From positions 1 through 64,000 of the forward strand of contig CANMSN010000003.1 of assembly GCA_947500585.1 (NCBI GenBank): a DNA stretch of 64,000 nt, read 5' to 3'. Within the stretch, counting starts at the first letter, position 1; each line of letters begins with the position of its first letter. A program made the translations under genes and the position numbers. Of this stretch, positions 25,876 through 35,797 are shown in pieces. This DNA is from an uncultured Flavobacteriaceae bacterium (GTDB lineage Bacteria > Bacteroidota > Bacteroidia > Flavobacteriales > Flavobacteriaceae). The notes below the pieces were generated by a model, which searched no databases, was not told the DNA's origin, and was given only the letters and a program-made list of their open reading frames with translations.

Positions 25876-26787
25876 ATGGTAGACATCATACACAAAGTAA
25901 CCACATTAAGAACCGCAGTTGCTCAAGCTATTGTTAAGGTTAGTAAACCTGAAACCATAATAGCTATAGAAAACGATACCGTTCCTAAAGGCAACGTATT
26001 TGCTATGAGTAAAGCAGCTGGATTATTAGGCGTAAAACGCACTCCTGATATTCTTCCTGATTGCCACCCCTTACCTATTGAATTTACTGGTGTTGAATAC
26101 GTAACCAACGGATTAGAGATAGCAGTTTTATTTACTGTAAAAACAATCTATAAAACTGGTGTTGAAGTTGAAGCTATGCATGGTGCTAGTGTAGTAGCTT
26201 TAAACATGTACGATATGCTAAAACCAATTGATAAAGGTATAGAAATACATGCCATTAAACTTTTAAATAAAAAAGGCGGGAAATCTGATTATAAAGATAA
26301 ATTTAGAAAGGATTTAACCGCTGCAGTTATTGTGTGTTCTGACACCATTTCTGCTGGCCAAAAAGAAGATAAAGCTGGAAAAGCAATTATTGCAAAACTA
26401 GAATCGTGTGATGTTAAAATATCTGATTACATCATCATACCTGATGAAAAAGATATCATACAAGACAAAGCTAAATATTTTGAAAAACAAGGTGTTGATT
26501 TAATAATATATACCGGAGGAACTGGACTTTCAGGAAGAGATGTTACTCCCGAAGCTTTATTACCAATTCTCGATAGACGCATTCCAGGCATTGAAGAAAC
26601 GATTCGTAATTATGGACAAAACCGAATGCCCTATGCTATGCTTTCAAGAAGTGTTGCAGGAACTATAAATAATACTTTGGTATTGGCTTTACCAGGATCA
26701 ACAAATGGTGCAAAAGAATCGATGGATGCTATATTTCCATCGGTATTACATATTTTCAGAATTTTAAAAGGGGCTAGACACGATTAG
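25876..26787 (+). CDS. moaCB: fused cyclic pyranopterin synthase accessory MoaC and MoaB/Mog
   Basis: Bifunctional protein. Residues about 1-145 are MoaC (GVKRTPDILPDCHPLPIEF; VEVEAMHGASVVALNMYDM), which with MoaA makes cyclic pyranopterin monophosphate. Residues about 148-303 are a MoaB/MogA-type MPT adenylyltransferase domain (CSDTISAGQKEDKAGK; IYTGGTGLSGRDVTPEA; ALPGSTNGAKESMDA). The fusion is known in Bacteroidota. It accounts for two steps of the pathway that otherwise lack separate genes here. Confidence 0.92.
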   Translation: MVDIIHKVTTLRTAVAQAIVKVSKPETIIAIENDTVPKGNVFAMSKAAGLLGVKRTPDILPDCHPLPIEFTGVEYVTNGLEIAVLFTVKTIYKTGVEVEAMHGASVVALNMYDMLKPIDKGIEIHAIKLLNKKGGKSDYKDKFRKDLTAAVIVCSDTISAGQKEDKAGKAIIAKLESCDVKISDYIIIPDEKDIIQDKAKYFEKQGVDLIIYTGGTGLSGRDVTPEALLPILDRRIPGIEETIRNYGQNRMPYAMLSRSVAGTINNTLVLALPGSTNGAKESMDAIFPSVLHIFRILKGARHD

Positions 26788-26828
26788 TTTTTCGCGCAAA
26801 GACGCTAAGGCGCAAAGTAAACAGCAAT

Positions 26829-26861
26829 AGACCTCACAGGTTTTAAGAACCTGTGAGGTCT
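26829..26861. repeat. 14-bp-stem palindromic repeat before moaA
   Basis: AGACCTCACAGGTT (26829-26842), loop TTAAG, AACCTGTGAGGTCT (26848-26861): perfect 14-bp arms with no T-run, so more like an intergenic repeat than a terminator. It resembles the hairpins at 24066-24118. Confidence 0.75.
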
Positions 26862-26877
26862 GAATCAAAAAAAGAGA

Positions 26878-27885
26878 ATGAAAAAGAAACAAAACATACT
26901 TCAAGATTCACACGGTAGAGACCATGCCTATTTGCGTATTTCATTAATTGAGCGCTGCAATTTACGCTGTACCTATTGTATGCCAGAAGAAGGTGTGAAA
27001 CTCTCTCCTAAAAGTCATTTAATGACTTATGAGGAAATTTACGAAATTGCAAAAATCTTTGTAGATCATGGAGTTACCAAAATAAGACTAACTGGTGGCG
27101 AACCTTTAATTAGAAAAGATATTCCTGTAATTTTAGAAAAACTGGCTACACTTCCTGTGGAATTATCCATAACATCAAACGCTGTAATTATTGATAAATT
27201 TATTGATGTATTAAAAAAATATAATGTCAATAAAATTAACGTGAGTTTAGATTCTTTAGACGAAGGTAAATTTAAGCACATTACCCGAAGGCACGAATTT
27301 CAAAAAGTTTACAATAATATTTTGTTACTCGTTAAAGAAGGTTTTACAGTAAAAGTGAATGCCGTATTAATGAAAGGTTTTAATGATAATGAAATTATCG
27401 ATTTTATCAATTTCACTAAAGATTTACCCATTTCGGTTCGGTTTATTGAGTTTATGCCTTTTGATGGTAACAAATGGGATATGAGTAAAATGGTGTCTTA
27501 TGCAGAAGTGATGACCTCTGTAAATAACGCTTTTACAGAAGATAACATAGAACGTTTACAAGATGCCCCTAACGACACTTCAAAGAATTATAAAATAAAA
27601 GGTTATAAAGGATCTTTTGCTATTATAAGTTCAGTTACCAACCCGTTTTGCGATTCTTGTAATAGGTTACGATTAACAGCCAATGGGCAACTAAAAAACT
27701 GTTTATTCTCGTCTGGAGAATCTGATTTATTAACGACGCTTCGTTCAGGAAAATCTATTGAACCTATTATACAAAAAACTGTTCGAGCTAAGTTTAAAGT
27801 GCGTGGTGGGATGGATACTTTGGAGAAACTGCAAGAGCCCAAACTACACAATAACAACAGAAGCATGATTACTATTGGAGGGTAA
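26878..27885 (+). CDS. moaA: GTP 3',8-cyclase
   Basis: Radical-SAM enzyme for the first step of Moco synthesis. The N-terminal cluster motif is ERCNLRCTYCMP (C-x3-C-x2-C, near residues 22-33); the C-terminal 4Fe-4S motif is [19 protein letters not shown] (C-x2-C-x13-C, near 258-275); the protein ends with the Gly-Gly typical of MoaA. 335 aa, intact. The last 264 bp exist again, diverged by about 16%, at 34064-34327. The stop lies 4 bp from the convergent lipoprotein gene. Confidence 0.95.
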   Translation: MKKKQNILQDSHGRDHAYLRISLIERCNLRCTYCMPEEGVKLSPKSHLMTYEEIYEIAKIFVDHGVTKIRLTGGEPLIRKDIPVILEKLATLPVELSITSNAVIIDKFIDVLKKYNVNKINVSLDSLDEGKFKHITRRHEFQKVYNNILLLVKEGFTVKVNAVLMKGFNDNEIIDFINFTKDLPISVRFIEFMPFDGNKWDMSKMVSYAEVMTSVNNAFTEDNIERLQDAPNDTSKNYKIKGYKGSFAIISSVTNPFCDSCNRLRLTANGQLKNCLFSSGESDLLTTLRSGKSIEPIIQKTVRAKFKVRGGMDTLEKLQEPKLHNNNRSMITIGG

Positions 27886-27889
27886 TTAA

Positions 27890-29887
27890 TTATTCTAATA
27901 AGTCACCTTTAAATAAGCTAAGATAAGTTCCACTTGACCAAACTTCATGCTTTATTATATATGGAATTCCCTTGTGCACAAATGAGTTTATTGGCATATC
28001 TATTCCAAAAGTAATTCCTGGTTTTTGAATTTGATTCCACAAATGTGTTTCGAAATTAAAATTATAAGCCTCTTCTCCTACTAAATATAATTTATCATTA
28101 AATAAGAAAGACGAGGAGTGTTTTTTTGGCATAGGACTACTAGGTAGTTTTTCCCATTGAAAAGAATTTAAATTCATTTTCCAAAAATCATTATATAAAC
28201 TTCCATCTGAGCCATTAATAAAATACACATATTCATCAATAACTAATACATCTACGAATAATTCTCTATAATTACCTTTTTCAAAAGGAGTTTGAGTAAT
28301 ATTTGTCCAAGTGTTATTGTCGATATTAAAACACCATACCTTATCATTTAATCCAGAAAGGAAAAATACTTTATTATTATATGCAAATCCTTGACCATAA
28401 AAACTACTATCATGATTTGAAGGTAAATACGTTACTTCACCATTTGTAATATTTACTTTAAAGAAATTGTTTTCATATTGATTTTGGTGAAGACCATAAA
28501 TAGCATTATTATATTTAGAGTAAGTGAATTTAATACCAGAACTTGAAGAACCCAAAGCTAGTGGAGTTCCATCTATATTTATAGTTGCAATTTTGTACCA
28601 TTCATTAAGAAACTCATTAAATTTGTATAAATACCTCCTAGACGAACTATTAACAATATCTAAACCAACTGCTATAACATCATCACCAACACTTAAAATT
28701 TGATAATTTTCGTCAAAAATAAACCAACCGTATTTTATTTTATAAAATGGATTATTTACTTTTATCTTAACTTCTGATACAACTTCTATATCATTAATTT
28801 CCCACTTAATATAATTTTCTCTTTGGTCAAATAAACTACTTGTATATAAATAAAAGCGTAATGTCTCATTATCAATAATTTCTGGGTAATATTCATTATT
28901 ATCAATTAAAAACTTAGTTTTTCCTTCATAAGTTTTATTTACTTTAATATCAAAATACTCATTAGTATAAACTTCCATTGGAGTAAACGTAAACTTTGGT
29001 AAAGTGATGTTAAAGTTATCATAATCTATATATTGGTATTGAGCAAATAATCTTAATTGAGAATTAGTAAATTGTGATTCTAAAGGAATAATAACTTCTA
29101 TTTCATTCCTAGACGTTCTTAATAATTCTGCTTGAACACCTTCTATTGTAACATTTGTAAATTGTTTATTTAAATTAAAATGATCCCCTTTTATTTTTAT
29201 GGTATCTCCTATAAAAAAATCATTTGGTGAAATACTTGAAATTACTGGTGTATATAAAGTCAACAATGATTCATTAGATAGTTTTTTATTATATGCTTCT
29301 ATTTCTAATAAACTCCCATCGTTTGACGGGTAAGGTACTTTAAAAGTAATATTGCTTTCAGTAGCCGATATTATTTCAGCATAAGAACCTTTATATTTAA
29401 ACTCAATACGGTTTTTATCCGTTGGAAAATTTTTCCCACTTAAAACAACTGTATCACCAATATGAGCAAAATTAGGTGTACATTTTTCCAATATAGGAGT
29501 GGCACTTCCATTGGAAAAAAAAGTCTTTCTATCTCCTTTATAAGTATCTATATCTGTTCTAACATAAGCTGTATAGGCGTATTCTAAATCTGGATACAAA
29601 TCCTGTTTGATTTCTAAAGAATATTCTCCTTTTTTAGCTGGTAAATCAGCATGATGATTTACATTATAGTAAATATTTCCGCCACTTGTATATAGCTCAA
29701 ATCCATAATCTAATATTTTCTCTTGCCCAAGGCTTTTAATATTAGCTTCTAATTTAACGCCACCAGAACTATATACTTGACTATTTCCTGTTTCTACTAT
29801 TGGAAAAGGAGAACCACTATCTTCATCTTTAGAACAAGATAATATTAATACTAAAGCAAGTAGAACTAATATGTTTTTTATAGTCAT
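27890..29887 (-). CDS. IPT/kelch-like surface lipoprotein, paralog 3
   Basis: 665 aa with a lipoprotein signal (LVLILSC, C18). An N-terminal Ig-like region (about 30-130) is followed by two or three IPT/TIG-type repeats (about 130-370; phrases such as PNFAHIGDTVVLSGKNF and PNDFFIGDTIKIKGDHF) and a C-terminal beta-propeller-like region (about 390-665) with kelch-style repeats (NKVFFLSGLNDKVWCFNIDNNTW). Third and last of three tandem paralogs read leftward; 8 bp after the previous gene. Probably exposed on the cell surface. Function unknown; ligand or glycan binding is a guess. Confidence 0.82.
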   Translation of the reverse strand: MTIKNILVLLALVLILSCSKDEDSGSPFPIVETGNSQVYSSGGVKLEANIKSLGQEKILDYGFELYTSGGNIYYNVNHHADLPAKKGEYSLEIKQDLYPDLEYAYTAYVRTDIDTYKGDRKTFFSNGSATPILEKCTPNFAHIGDTVVLSGKNFPTDKNRIEFKYKGSYAEIISATESNITFKVPYPSNDGSLLEIEAYNKKLSNESLLTLYTPVISSISPNDFFIGDTIKIKGDHFNLNKQFTNVTIEGVQAELLRTSRNEIEVIIPLESQFTNSQLRLFAQYQYIDYDNFNITLPKFTFTPMEVYTNEYFDIKVNKTYEGKTKFLIDNNEYYPEIIDNETLRFYLYTSSLFDQRENYIKWEINDIEVVSEVKIKVNNPFYKIKYGWFIFDENYQILSVGDDVIAVGLDIVNSSSRRYLYKFNEFLNEWYKIATINIDGTPLALGSSSSGIKFTYSKYNNAIYGLHQNQYENNFFKVNITNGEVTYLPSNHDSSFYGQGFAYNNKVFFLSGLNDKVWCFNIDNNTWTNITQTPFEKGNYRELFVDVLVIDEYVYFINGSDGSLYNDFWKMNLNSFQWEKLPSSPMPKKHSSSFLFNDKLYLVGEEAYNFNFETHLWNQIQKPGITFGIDMPINSFVHKGIPYIIKHEVWSSGTYLSLFKGDLLE

Positions 29888-29894
29888 AATGTGT

Positions 29895-31877
29895 TTATAT
29901 CCTGTTTAAATCAAGTTTTACTAAATGTCTTACATATTGATAATCAATAGTCTCGAAATAAACATAATTATTATACTCAAACATTCCAATAACGACATAA
30001 TCTTCTGGGAATAAATCTAATATTTCGCTCCACGTATTATTACTAGTATCGTAAACTCTAAATTTATTTATTTCATATGGAGACGGTCTATCTTCAATTA
30101 TATAAAATTTTCCATCTTTAAAAAAGTATCTTCTTCCTATAAAATTGGTATAAGCATTTGGTACGTTAACATTCAAACTATTAAATCTACTACCATCAAA
30201 CTTATACATTTGTTGAGTATTGGAAGCTCTTCCTGTAATCATGTAGGCAAGATCATCTGTATATAAATTGAAATAAATAGATTGAAACTTATCAGGGACT
30301 AAATCTGGTAACTGTTCCCAAAGATTTGTGGTGACATCATATTTATAAAAGTCAACATAATCAATATTATCATAAGTAGTATTAGTACTTCCTCCTCCTA
30401 AAAAGATGCTACCTCCATTTACAGCAATTTGAGACATATACCTTTTACTTCCAGGGAAATCGAAAAGTTGTTCTATAATACCTGAAACCAAATTAATTCT
30501 ATAAAAATCACTACTCTCTCTATTAAAATAAAGATAGATATATTCACTATCTGTTTTTACAATAAATGGGGATATTTGATAAGGCAAGCTAACAACTTGT
30601 TCGTCATAAAAAGAGTTCTCTTCAACTGAATATTTAAATATTTTAAATTTAGTAGGATTATATTGATCTATACTATAAAGGTATATAACATCATTTATAA
30701 TTTGAAAATTCAGTACATCATTTTCAATGTCACTTTTAACCTTTATTGATGCATCTAATATCGAAATGGGATACTCAGGCGACTCAATTTCTGAGGTAAT
30801 CTCCACTCTTATTTTAGGTTCCCAATTTGAATAAATTCCAGTGGGTACTTCTACTCTTAATTGTCCGCCATCACCACTTAATATTTGTGCTTTTGTGTTT
30901 TCAAAGTAAACGGTATTCTTTCCTGCGATAGGATTAAAGTTTTCACCAATCAATATTATATCATCTAAAACATTAACATTTCTAGGATAATTAGTTACAA
31001 TGGGGTCATTTAGTGTAATTAAATCATTGGCTATAACTTCTTGCAAATTACTTATAACTCTAATTTCTGGAGTTTTGCTTTCTACTTCATTAGGTATTTT
31101 AATTTTAAGTGCTGTAGCAGATTTTTCAATAATATTTGCTTCAATATTATCTATATAGACCTTTGGACTGGTGTTGTAACCGTTTTCGAAATTTTCACCA
31201 TTTATAGTTATTTCATCTCCAAAAGTGATGTCTTTACTAGAAACTGATGTTATACTTGGCTTTAATAATTCAAAATTAAGTGATGATTCCAACTTTTTCC
31301 CGAAGTACTCAAAAGAAATTTTTGAAATAAAATCACCTTCATAATAAGGGACTGTACAAGATATTTTGTTTGACGTTATGACGTTAATTTCTGCTGTTTT
31401 ATTGTTAAAATAAATTCTAACATCATTTCGATCGTTCTCCTCTAATGCAACATCGGTTTCTATTTCTACAGTATCATAGAAATTACCTTTATTTGGGGAT
31501 ATATTTGACAAAGCTATTTGAGCACTTCCTGATGAAATGAAAGACTCTTGTAAGCCGTAAAAAACCTCGGTTTCTGTTTTGATATATGCTTGATAAGAAT
31601 ATTCTTGATTATAATACAATCCTTTTGTGATTGTAAAAGTATTTTCGCCTTCTTCAGGATTAGCCAGTATAGGTTTTATATTATTATTAATTATAAAACC
31701 TAACTCATCATCTTCATTAAAATTTCTGAAATCGCCTTTCAAAATAACACCTCCAGAATCTAGTGAAGTACCTTGTAATGTTACTACTGACGGTGGCACG
31801 TAATCCTCTTCGGTTTTTTCACAACTAAAGGTTACCCATACTAAAACAAAACTTATTATTTGTAAAAACTTTTTCAT
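29895..31877 (-). CDS. IPT/kelch-like surface lipoprotein, paralog 2
   Basis: 660 aa; lipoprotein signal MKKFLQIISFVLVWVTFSC (C19). Same domain order as its neighbours: an Ig-like start, IPT/TIG repeats (for example ITSVSSKDITFGDEITINGENF) to about residue 370, then a propeller-like C-terminal half with kelch-type blades. Its ATG overlaps the stop codon of paralog 1 by one base, so the three are translated as an operon. Sequence similarity to the others is clear in architecture but low residue by residue, suggesting an old duplication. Confidence 0.82.
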   Translation of the reverse strand: MKKFLQIISFVLVWVTFSCEKTEEDYVPPSVVTLQGTSLDSGGVILKGDFRNFNEDDELGFIINNNIKPILANPEEGENTFTITKGLYYNQEYSYQAYIKTETEVFYGLQESFISSGSAQIALSNISPNKGNFYDTVEIETDVALEENDRNDVRIYFNNKTAEINVITSNKISCTVPYYEGDFISKISFEYFGKKLESSLNFELLKPSITSVSSKDITFGDEITINGENFENGYNTSPKVYIDNIEANIIEKSATALKIKIPNEVESKTPEIRVISNLQEVIANDLITLNDPIVTNYPRNVNVLDDIILIGENFNPIAGKNTVYFENTKAQILSGDGGQLRVEVPTGIYSNWEPKIRVEITSEIESPEYPISILDASIKVKSDIENDVLNFQIINDVIYLYSIDQYNPTKFKIFKYSVEENSFYDEQVVSLPYQISPFIVKTDSEYIYLYFNRESSDFYRINLVSGIIEQLFDFPGSKRYMSQIAVNGGSIFLGGGSTNTTYDNIDYVDFYKYDVTTNLWEQLPDLVPDKFQSIYFNLYTDDLAYMITGRASNTQQMYKFDGSRFNSLNVNVPNAYTNFIGRRYFFKDGKFYIIEDRPSPYEINKFRVYDTSNNTWSEILDLFPEDYVVIGMFEYNNYVYFETIDYQYVRHLVKLDLNRI

Positions 31878-33859
31878 TAATTAAAAAATAGAGGATTTAG
31901 CTTAGAGATTTTGTTAGTTTCTGTTTTGTACATAATCCCGTTGTGAAAAAATATCCCATTCTCTGGACTGCCACCAGGAATATCTGAATATGTTTTCCAA
32001 GAGTTTGTATCTGCATCATATTCTTCTAAATATTGATTATAGTAATACCCTTTGTTAAGAAAACTAGTAGCATAAACTGCATTATAAATCCATGTTGAGG
32101 CTATTGGAGATGGTAAAGGCTCTCCTGGTGTAATTGTGTTGTTTATAGTATCGAAAATCCAAAAATCGGAATTTGCAGTACTTCTTTGTCCAGCCCCAAA
32201 ATAAATATTATTTCCTATTACAAAAGTTAGTGGTTTTTCTTTTGCTTGACTACTACTGGTAATTCCAGGGAAATTAATGACAAATTCCCAAGTATCATTT
32301 TGTATTGAGTAACGCCATATATCATCAAAATTCTTTGCAAAAATGCTTGCTCCTAAACCAAAATAAATATAATCACCAACAGTACTTATAAAACCTTCAC
32401 TTCTCAATTCTCCTGGGAAGGGAGCCAAAGTATTTAGTTCGTTAGTAAAAATATCATAACTTCTAAAAGTATTAGGGTCACTTTGATAATGAGAATAATG
32501 ATATAGTTTGTTCTTATTGAAAACTCTATGTCCACTATTAACTTCTTCAGGTATTCGTTCACCTGTTACATCATAAAACTTATTATCTTCAGAATTAAAT
32601 TTAGCAATCTTACCTTTAAATTCAACATAAGTCTCTCCTTGATAGTTATGAACTAAACCAACAGTATTATAATTTACTATAATCCAAGGCTCATTTATAC
32701 AAATTTCTGCTGGATACGTTACTTCGTTATCAAAATAATTAAGAACAATATCCTTTAAATTAAAGTCTTTATAATACGTGTCATAAACCCCCATCACTAA
32801 GCTATCTTTATATACTTCTTTGGGTGTAAATCTCGTGCCACCAATTGTAATGGTCAAAAAATTATTTAACACACTTCTTGGGAAATTAGTACCCTTTATT
32901 GTAAAATCCTTTTCAAAAGATATACATTCATCCGGAAATCCTGTTATAGCGGGCATTTTAAGCTCTAGCTTATCAGAAACATCTATAGTTTGATACTGAC
33001 TTGTGATTTGAAATTTAGGATGAAAATCATAATATATTCCAGAATTTATAAATTTTAGTTCTGTTCTTGAACTCTCAACAATTTCCAACTTATTGTAATT
33101 ACCATTAATACTCATAGTTAGCAAATTACGGAAAGCTTCTTTATGGAAATGGTCTCCTCGAATAGTTACAGTATCTGTATCATGAACTAGATATGGCTCC
33201 ATTGCATATACAACTGGAGTGTGCAATGAAAAATCATTATAAATAACTTCTTCCTCAGTTGTTTTTTTTACTTTTATTGAAGCTAAATGCTTTTCACCTT
33301 CAGGTTTGTGATAATATGGAACAATACATTTAATTAATGTATCTGATTTAAATATAATATCAGACTGACTTTGTTCAAAATATACACTTGGATTTTTTGA
33401 AAAATTTTCACCTCTAATATTTATTGTATCTAAAAGATGTGCTTTTGTAGGTTCTACACTCACTATATTTGGAATTGAGCTACCATTGGAAACAAAAGAT
33501 TTTTCTTCTCCAAAAATAAATTTGTTACTCGTGTACGCAACAGCATTATAATAATATACTTGGTCTTTCCTTAAATTATCTCTAAATGTTATTGTATAAT
33601 CTCCATTAAAATTACCGCTTAAATATTCTGAAATTTCTGGATACTCTAATGTACCACCCTCATAGTTTGAAAACACAAAACCATAATTTAGTGGTAATTG
33701 TACATCTTTTATTCTTCCTTTTAAAACAACACCTCCATTATCTATCAGTTCAGCAGAAATAGTTTCAACTTCTACATTATTATTATTAGGAGGCGTAACA
33801 TCCTTTTTTTCACAGTTAAATATTGTTAAAATTAAGGCAAGGAGAATTAACTTTTTCAT
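31877..33859 (-). CDS. IPT/kelch-like surface lipoprotein, paralog 1
   Basis: 660 aa; lipoprotein signal MKKLILLALILTIFNC (C16). IPT/TIG repeats with VEPTKAHLLDTINIRGENF near residue 135 and YLVHDTDTVTIRGDHF near 220, then a propeller-like C-terminal half (FGAGQRSTANSDFWIFD is a kelch-type blade). First gene of the three-gene leftward operon; about 200 bp upstream lies the duplicated moaA end. There is no TonB-dependent receptor or SusD nearby, unlike many surface lipoproteins of this phylum. Confidence 0.82.
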   Translation of the reverse strand: MKKLILLALILTIFNCEKKDVTPPNNNNVEVETISAELIDNGGVVLKGRIKDVQLPLNYGFVFSNYEGGTLEYPEISEYLSGNFNGDYTITFRDNLRKDQVYYYNAVAYTSNKFIFGEEKSFVSNGSSIPNIVSVEPTKAHLLDTINIRGENFSKNPSVYFEQSQSDIIFKSDTLIKCIVPYYHKPEGEKHLASIKVKKTTEEEVIYNDFSLHTPVVYAMEPYLVHDTDTVTIRGDHFHKEAFRNLLTMSINGNYNKLEIVESSRTELKFINSGIYYDFHPKFQITSQYQTIDVSDKLELKMPAITGFPDECISFEKDFTIKGTNFPRSVLNNFLTITIGGTRFTPKEVYKDSLVMGVYDTYYKDFNLKDIVLNYFDNEVTYPAEICINEPWIIVNYNTVGLVHNYQGETYVEFKGKIAKFNSEDNKFYDVTGERIPEEVNSGHRVFNKNKLYHYSHYQSDPNTFRSYDIFTNELNTLAPFPGELRSEGFISTVGDYIYFGLGASIFAKNFDDIWRYSIQNDTWEFVINFPGITSSSQAKEKPLTFVIGNNIYFGAGQRSTANSDFWIFDTINNTITPGEPLPSPIASTWIYNAVYATSFLNKGYYYNQYLEEYDADTNSWKTYSDIPGGSPENGIFFHNGIMYKTETNKISKLNPLFFN

Positions 33860-34057
33860 ATAAATTCAAATAGACATAAACTAAATAAGCCAGATATTGT
33901 AAAATTAAATCATTTGCAAAGTTATAATTAATTTCCTACCTAACTATAATTAATCGATGAAAAGTAAAATCTATAGTATGTAAAAATCATTCAAGCTAGA
34001 GCTACTTTACTAAACTATATTTAGACATCAAGATGATAAAAAAATGGATAATGTTGA

Positions 34058-34327
<270 letters not shown>

Positions 34328-34357
34328 ATTGTAAGCAAAATTACTTAGTAGGCTAGC

Positions 34358-35797
34358 TTAATTCTGTTTTAATAAAACCTTCTTTTCAAAGCTACTTTTA
34401 GGTGCTTCACAAAGTGAACATTCGTAAGTTTCTGGTAAATTGTCAAATGTTATTCCTGGAGCTATATCTTGTGTAATATCTCCGTAACTTTCATTATAAA
34501 TAGTTAGGCATTCTATACATTGGTAAACCTCTTCTTCAAAAACTTCTTTGTTCGATTCTAGAGATTTTTCTTCTTCGCGTTCTGTACCTAATTCTTCAAA
34601 ATACAACTGACTCAACTCCATTAACAACCCTGGCAACTCAACCATATCTACATCTTGCACATGCATAATGTATTCGTTTGTATTTGGATCAAAATTTTTA
34701 GCGTACAATAAATTATAAGTATCTCTTATTCTAAAATCACCTATAGCTTCGGGTTGCCTATTCTTCTCTATAACAATAGATGTAAAGTTATAAGTATCAC
34801 TATCATGATTGGTAATCCCGAACGTTAAACCATAAGTACTAATATCATTTTGATCGAAATTTGTTACCAAATATTTTTTTAGGTTAAGAGCTTCTTTATC
34901 ATTTACCGGTAAGTGCCAATTCATTTCTAACATAGAATGACGCACATTTATTCCATATTTTCCTAAAAACTTCTCCCATTGTAGTTTAGAGTTTTGAGGT
35001 ATCCCTTTAACAATAAAGGATTTCCAGGGTGTTATAGAGATTTTACCTATTTTATTTTCTGAACACAAATCGCACATCGCTTTCAGAAATTTTAAATCGT
35101 ATCTATTATTTCGCCAATATAACCCCAACCAATAACGATCTGTACCGATTCTGTTCATACCTTCGTAATACGGAAATGGGTAAAACGGAACTTCAAGAGG
35201 TTTATCTACCGTTCTATTATTTGTATCTACAGCATCACTTACTAAATCGAAAACCGTTTCAATAGTTTCGGGTTCTTCTTGTAAAATACTTTCAATGGCC
35301 AACTCAATCTTATCCATATCCCAACTATAAATGAGTGCAGGATACATTTGTGTTTTTTTCCAACCTGGTAATCTAAGGTATAAATACCAGTAATCTTCAT
35401 GATCTGAGGCTATAAAATTAACATTTCCAGTAAATAACGGCACCAAACGCTGTTTAGGATCTATAACATTGATACGTAATTTTGGGTTATGCTTAAATTG
35501 CTCTAGAACATACAAATAACGGTCGCTGGTAAGCCATGAGGTACTAGTTAAAATTTCAGCAGAAACATAGGACGATGCAATATTCTCAACTTTATCTTTT
35601 TTAGGTTGAACAAATTTGATTTTATCAAATTGGCTAAATTTAGTAGCATCAATTTCCTCAGGGAAAATAATATCTTGACGCGAACCAAAAGATATGGCAT
35701 CTAAACCCAAACCTTCGGCCGCTTCACAAATATATTTTAACTCACCTGGTGATAAAACACCACCGTTAATCATGAGTCTATATGGTTCTTTAATCAT
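34358..35797 (-). CDS. SiR/NiR-like protein lacking siroheme motif, with rubredoxin tail
   Basis: 479 aa. The N-terminal 400 residues resemble the ferredoxin-like half-domains of siroheme sulfite/nitrite reductases (LMINGGVLSPGELKYICEAAEGLG; GKISITPWKSFIVKGI near residue 250), but the C-x5-C/C-x3-C siroheme-4Fe4S motif is missing. The C-terminus is a rubredoxin domain with C427, C430, C460 and C463. Its ATG overlaps the stop of the nitrate reductase gene, so it is made with that enzyme and probably passes electrons to it or partners it. I know of no characterised protein with this exact layout. Confidence 0.75.
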   Translation of the reverse strand: MIKEPYRLMINGGVLSPGELKYICEAAEGLGLDAISFGSRQDIIFPEEIDATKFSQFDKIKFVQPKKDKVENIASSYVSAEILTSTSWLTSDRYLYVLEQFKHNPKLRINVIDPKQRLVPLFTGNVNFIASDHEDYWYLYLRLPGWKKTQMYPALIYSWDMDKIELAIESILQEEPETIETVFDLVSDAVDTNNRTVDKPLEVPFYPFPYYEGMNRIGTDRYWLGLYWRNNRYDLKFLKAMCDLCSENKIGKISITPWKSFIVKGIPQNSKLQWEKFLGKYGINVRHSMLEMNWHLPVNDKEALNLKKYLVTNFDQNDISTYGLTFGITNHDSDTYNFTSIVIEKNRQPEAIGDFRIRDTYNLLYAKNFDPNTNEYIMHVQDVDMVELPGLLMELSQLYFEELGTEREEEKSLESNKEVFEEEVYQCIECLTIYNESYGDITQDIAPGITFDNLPETYECSLCEAPKSSFEKKVLLKQN

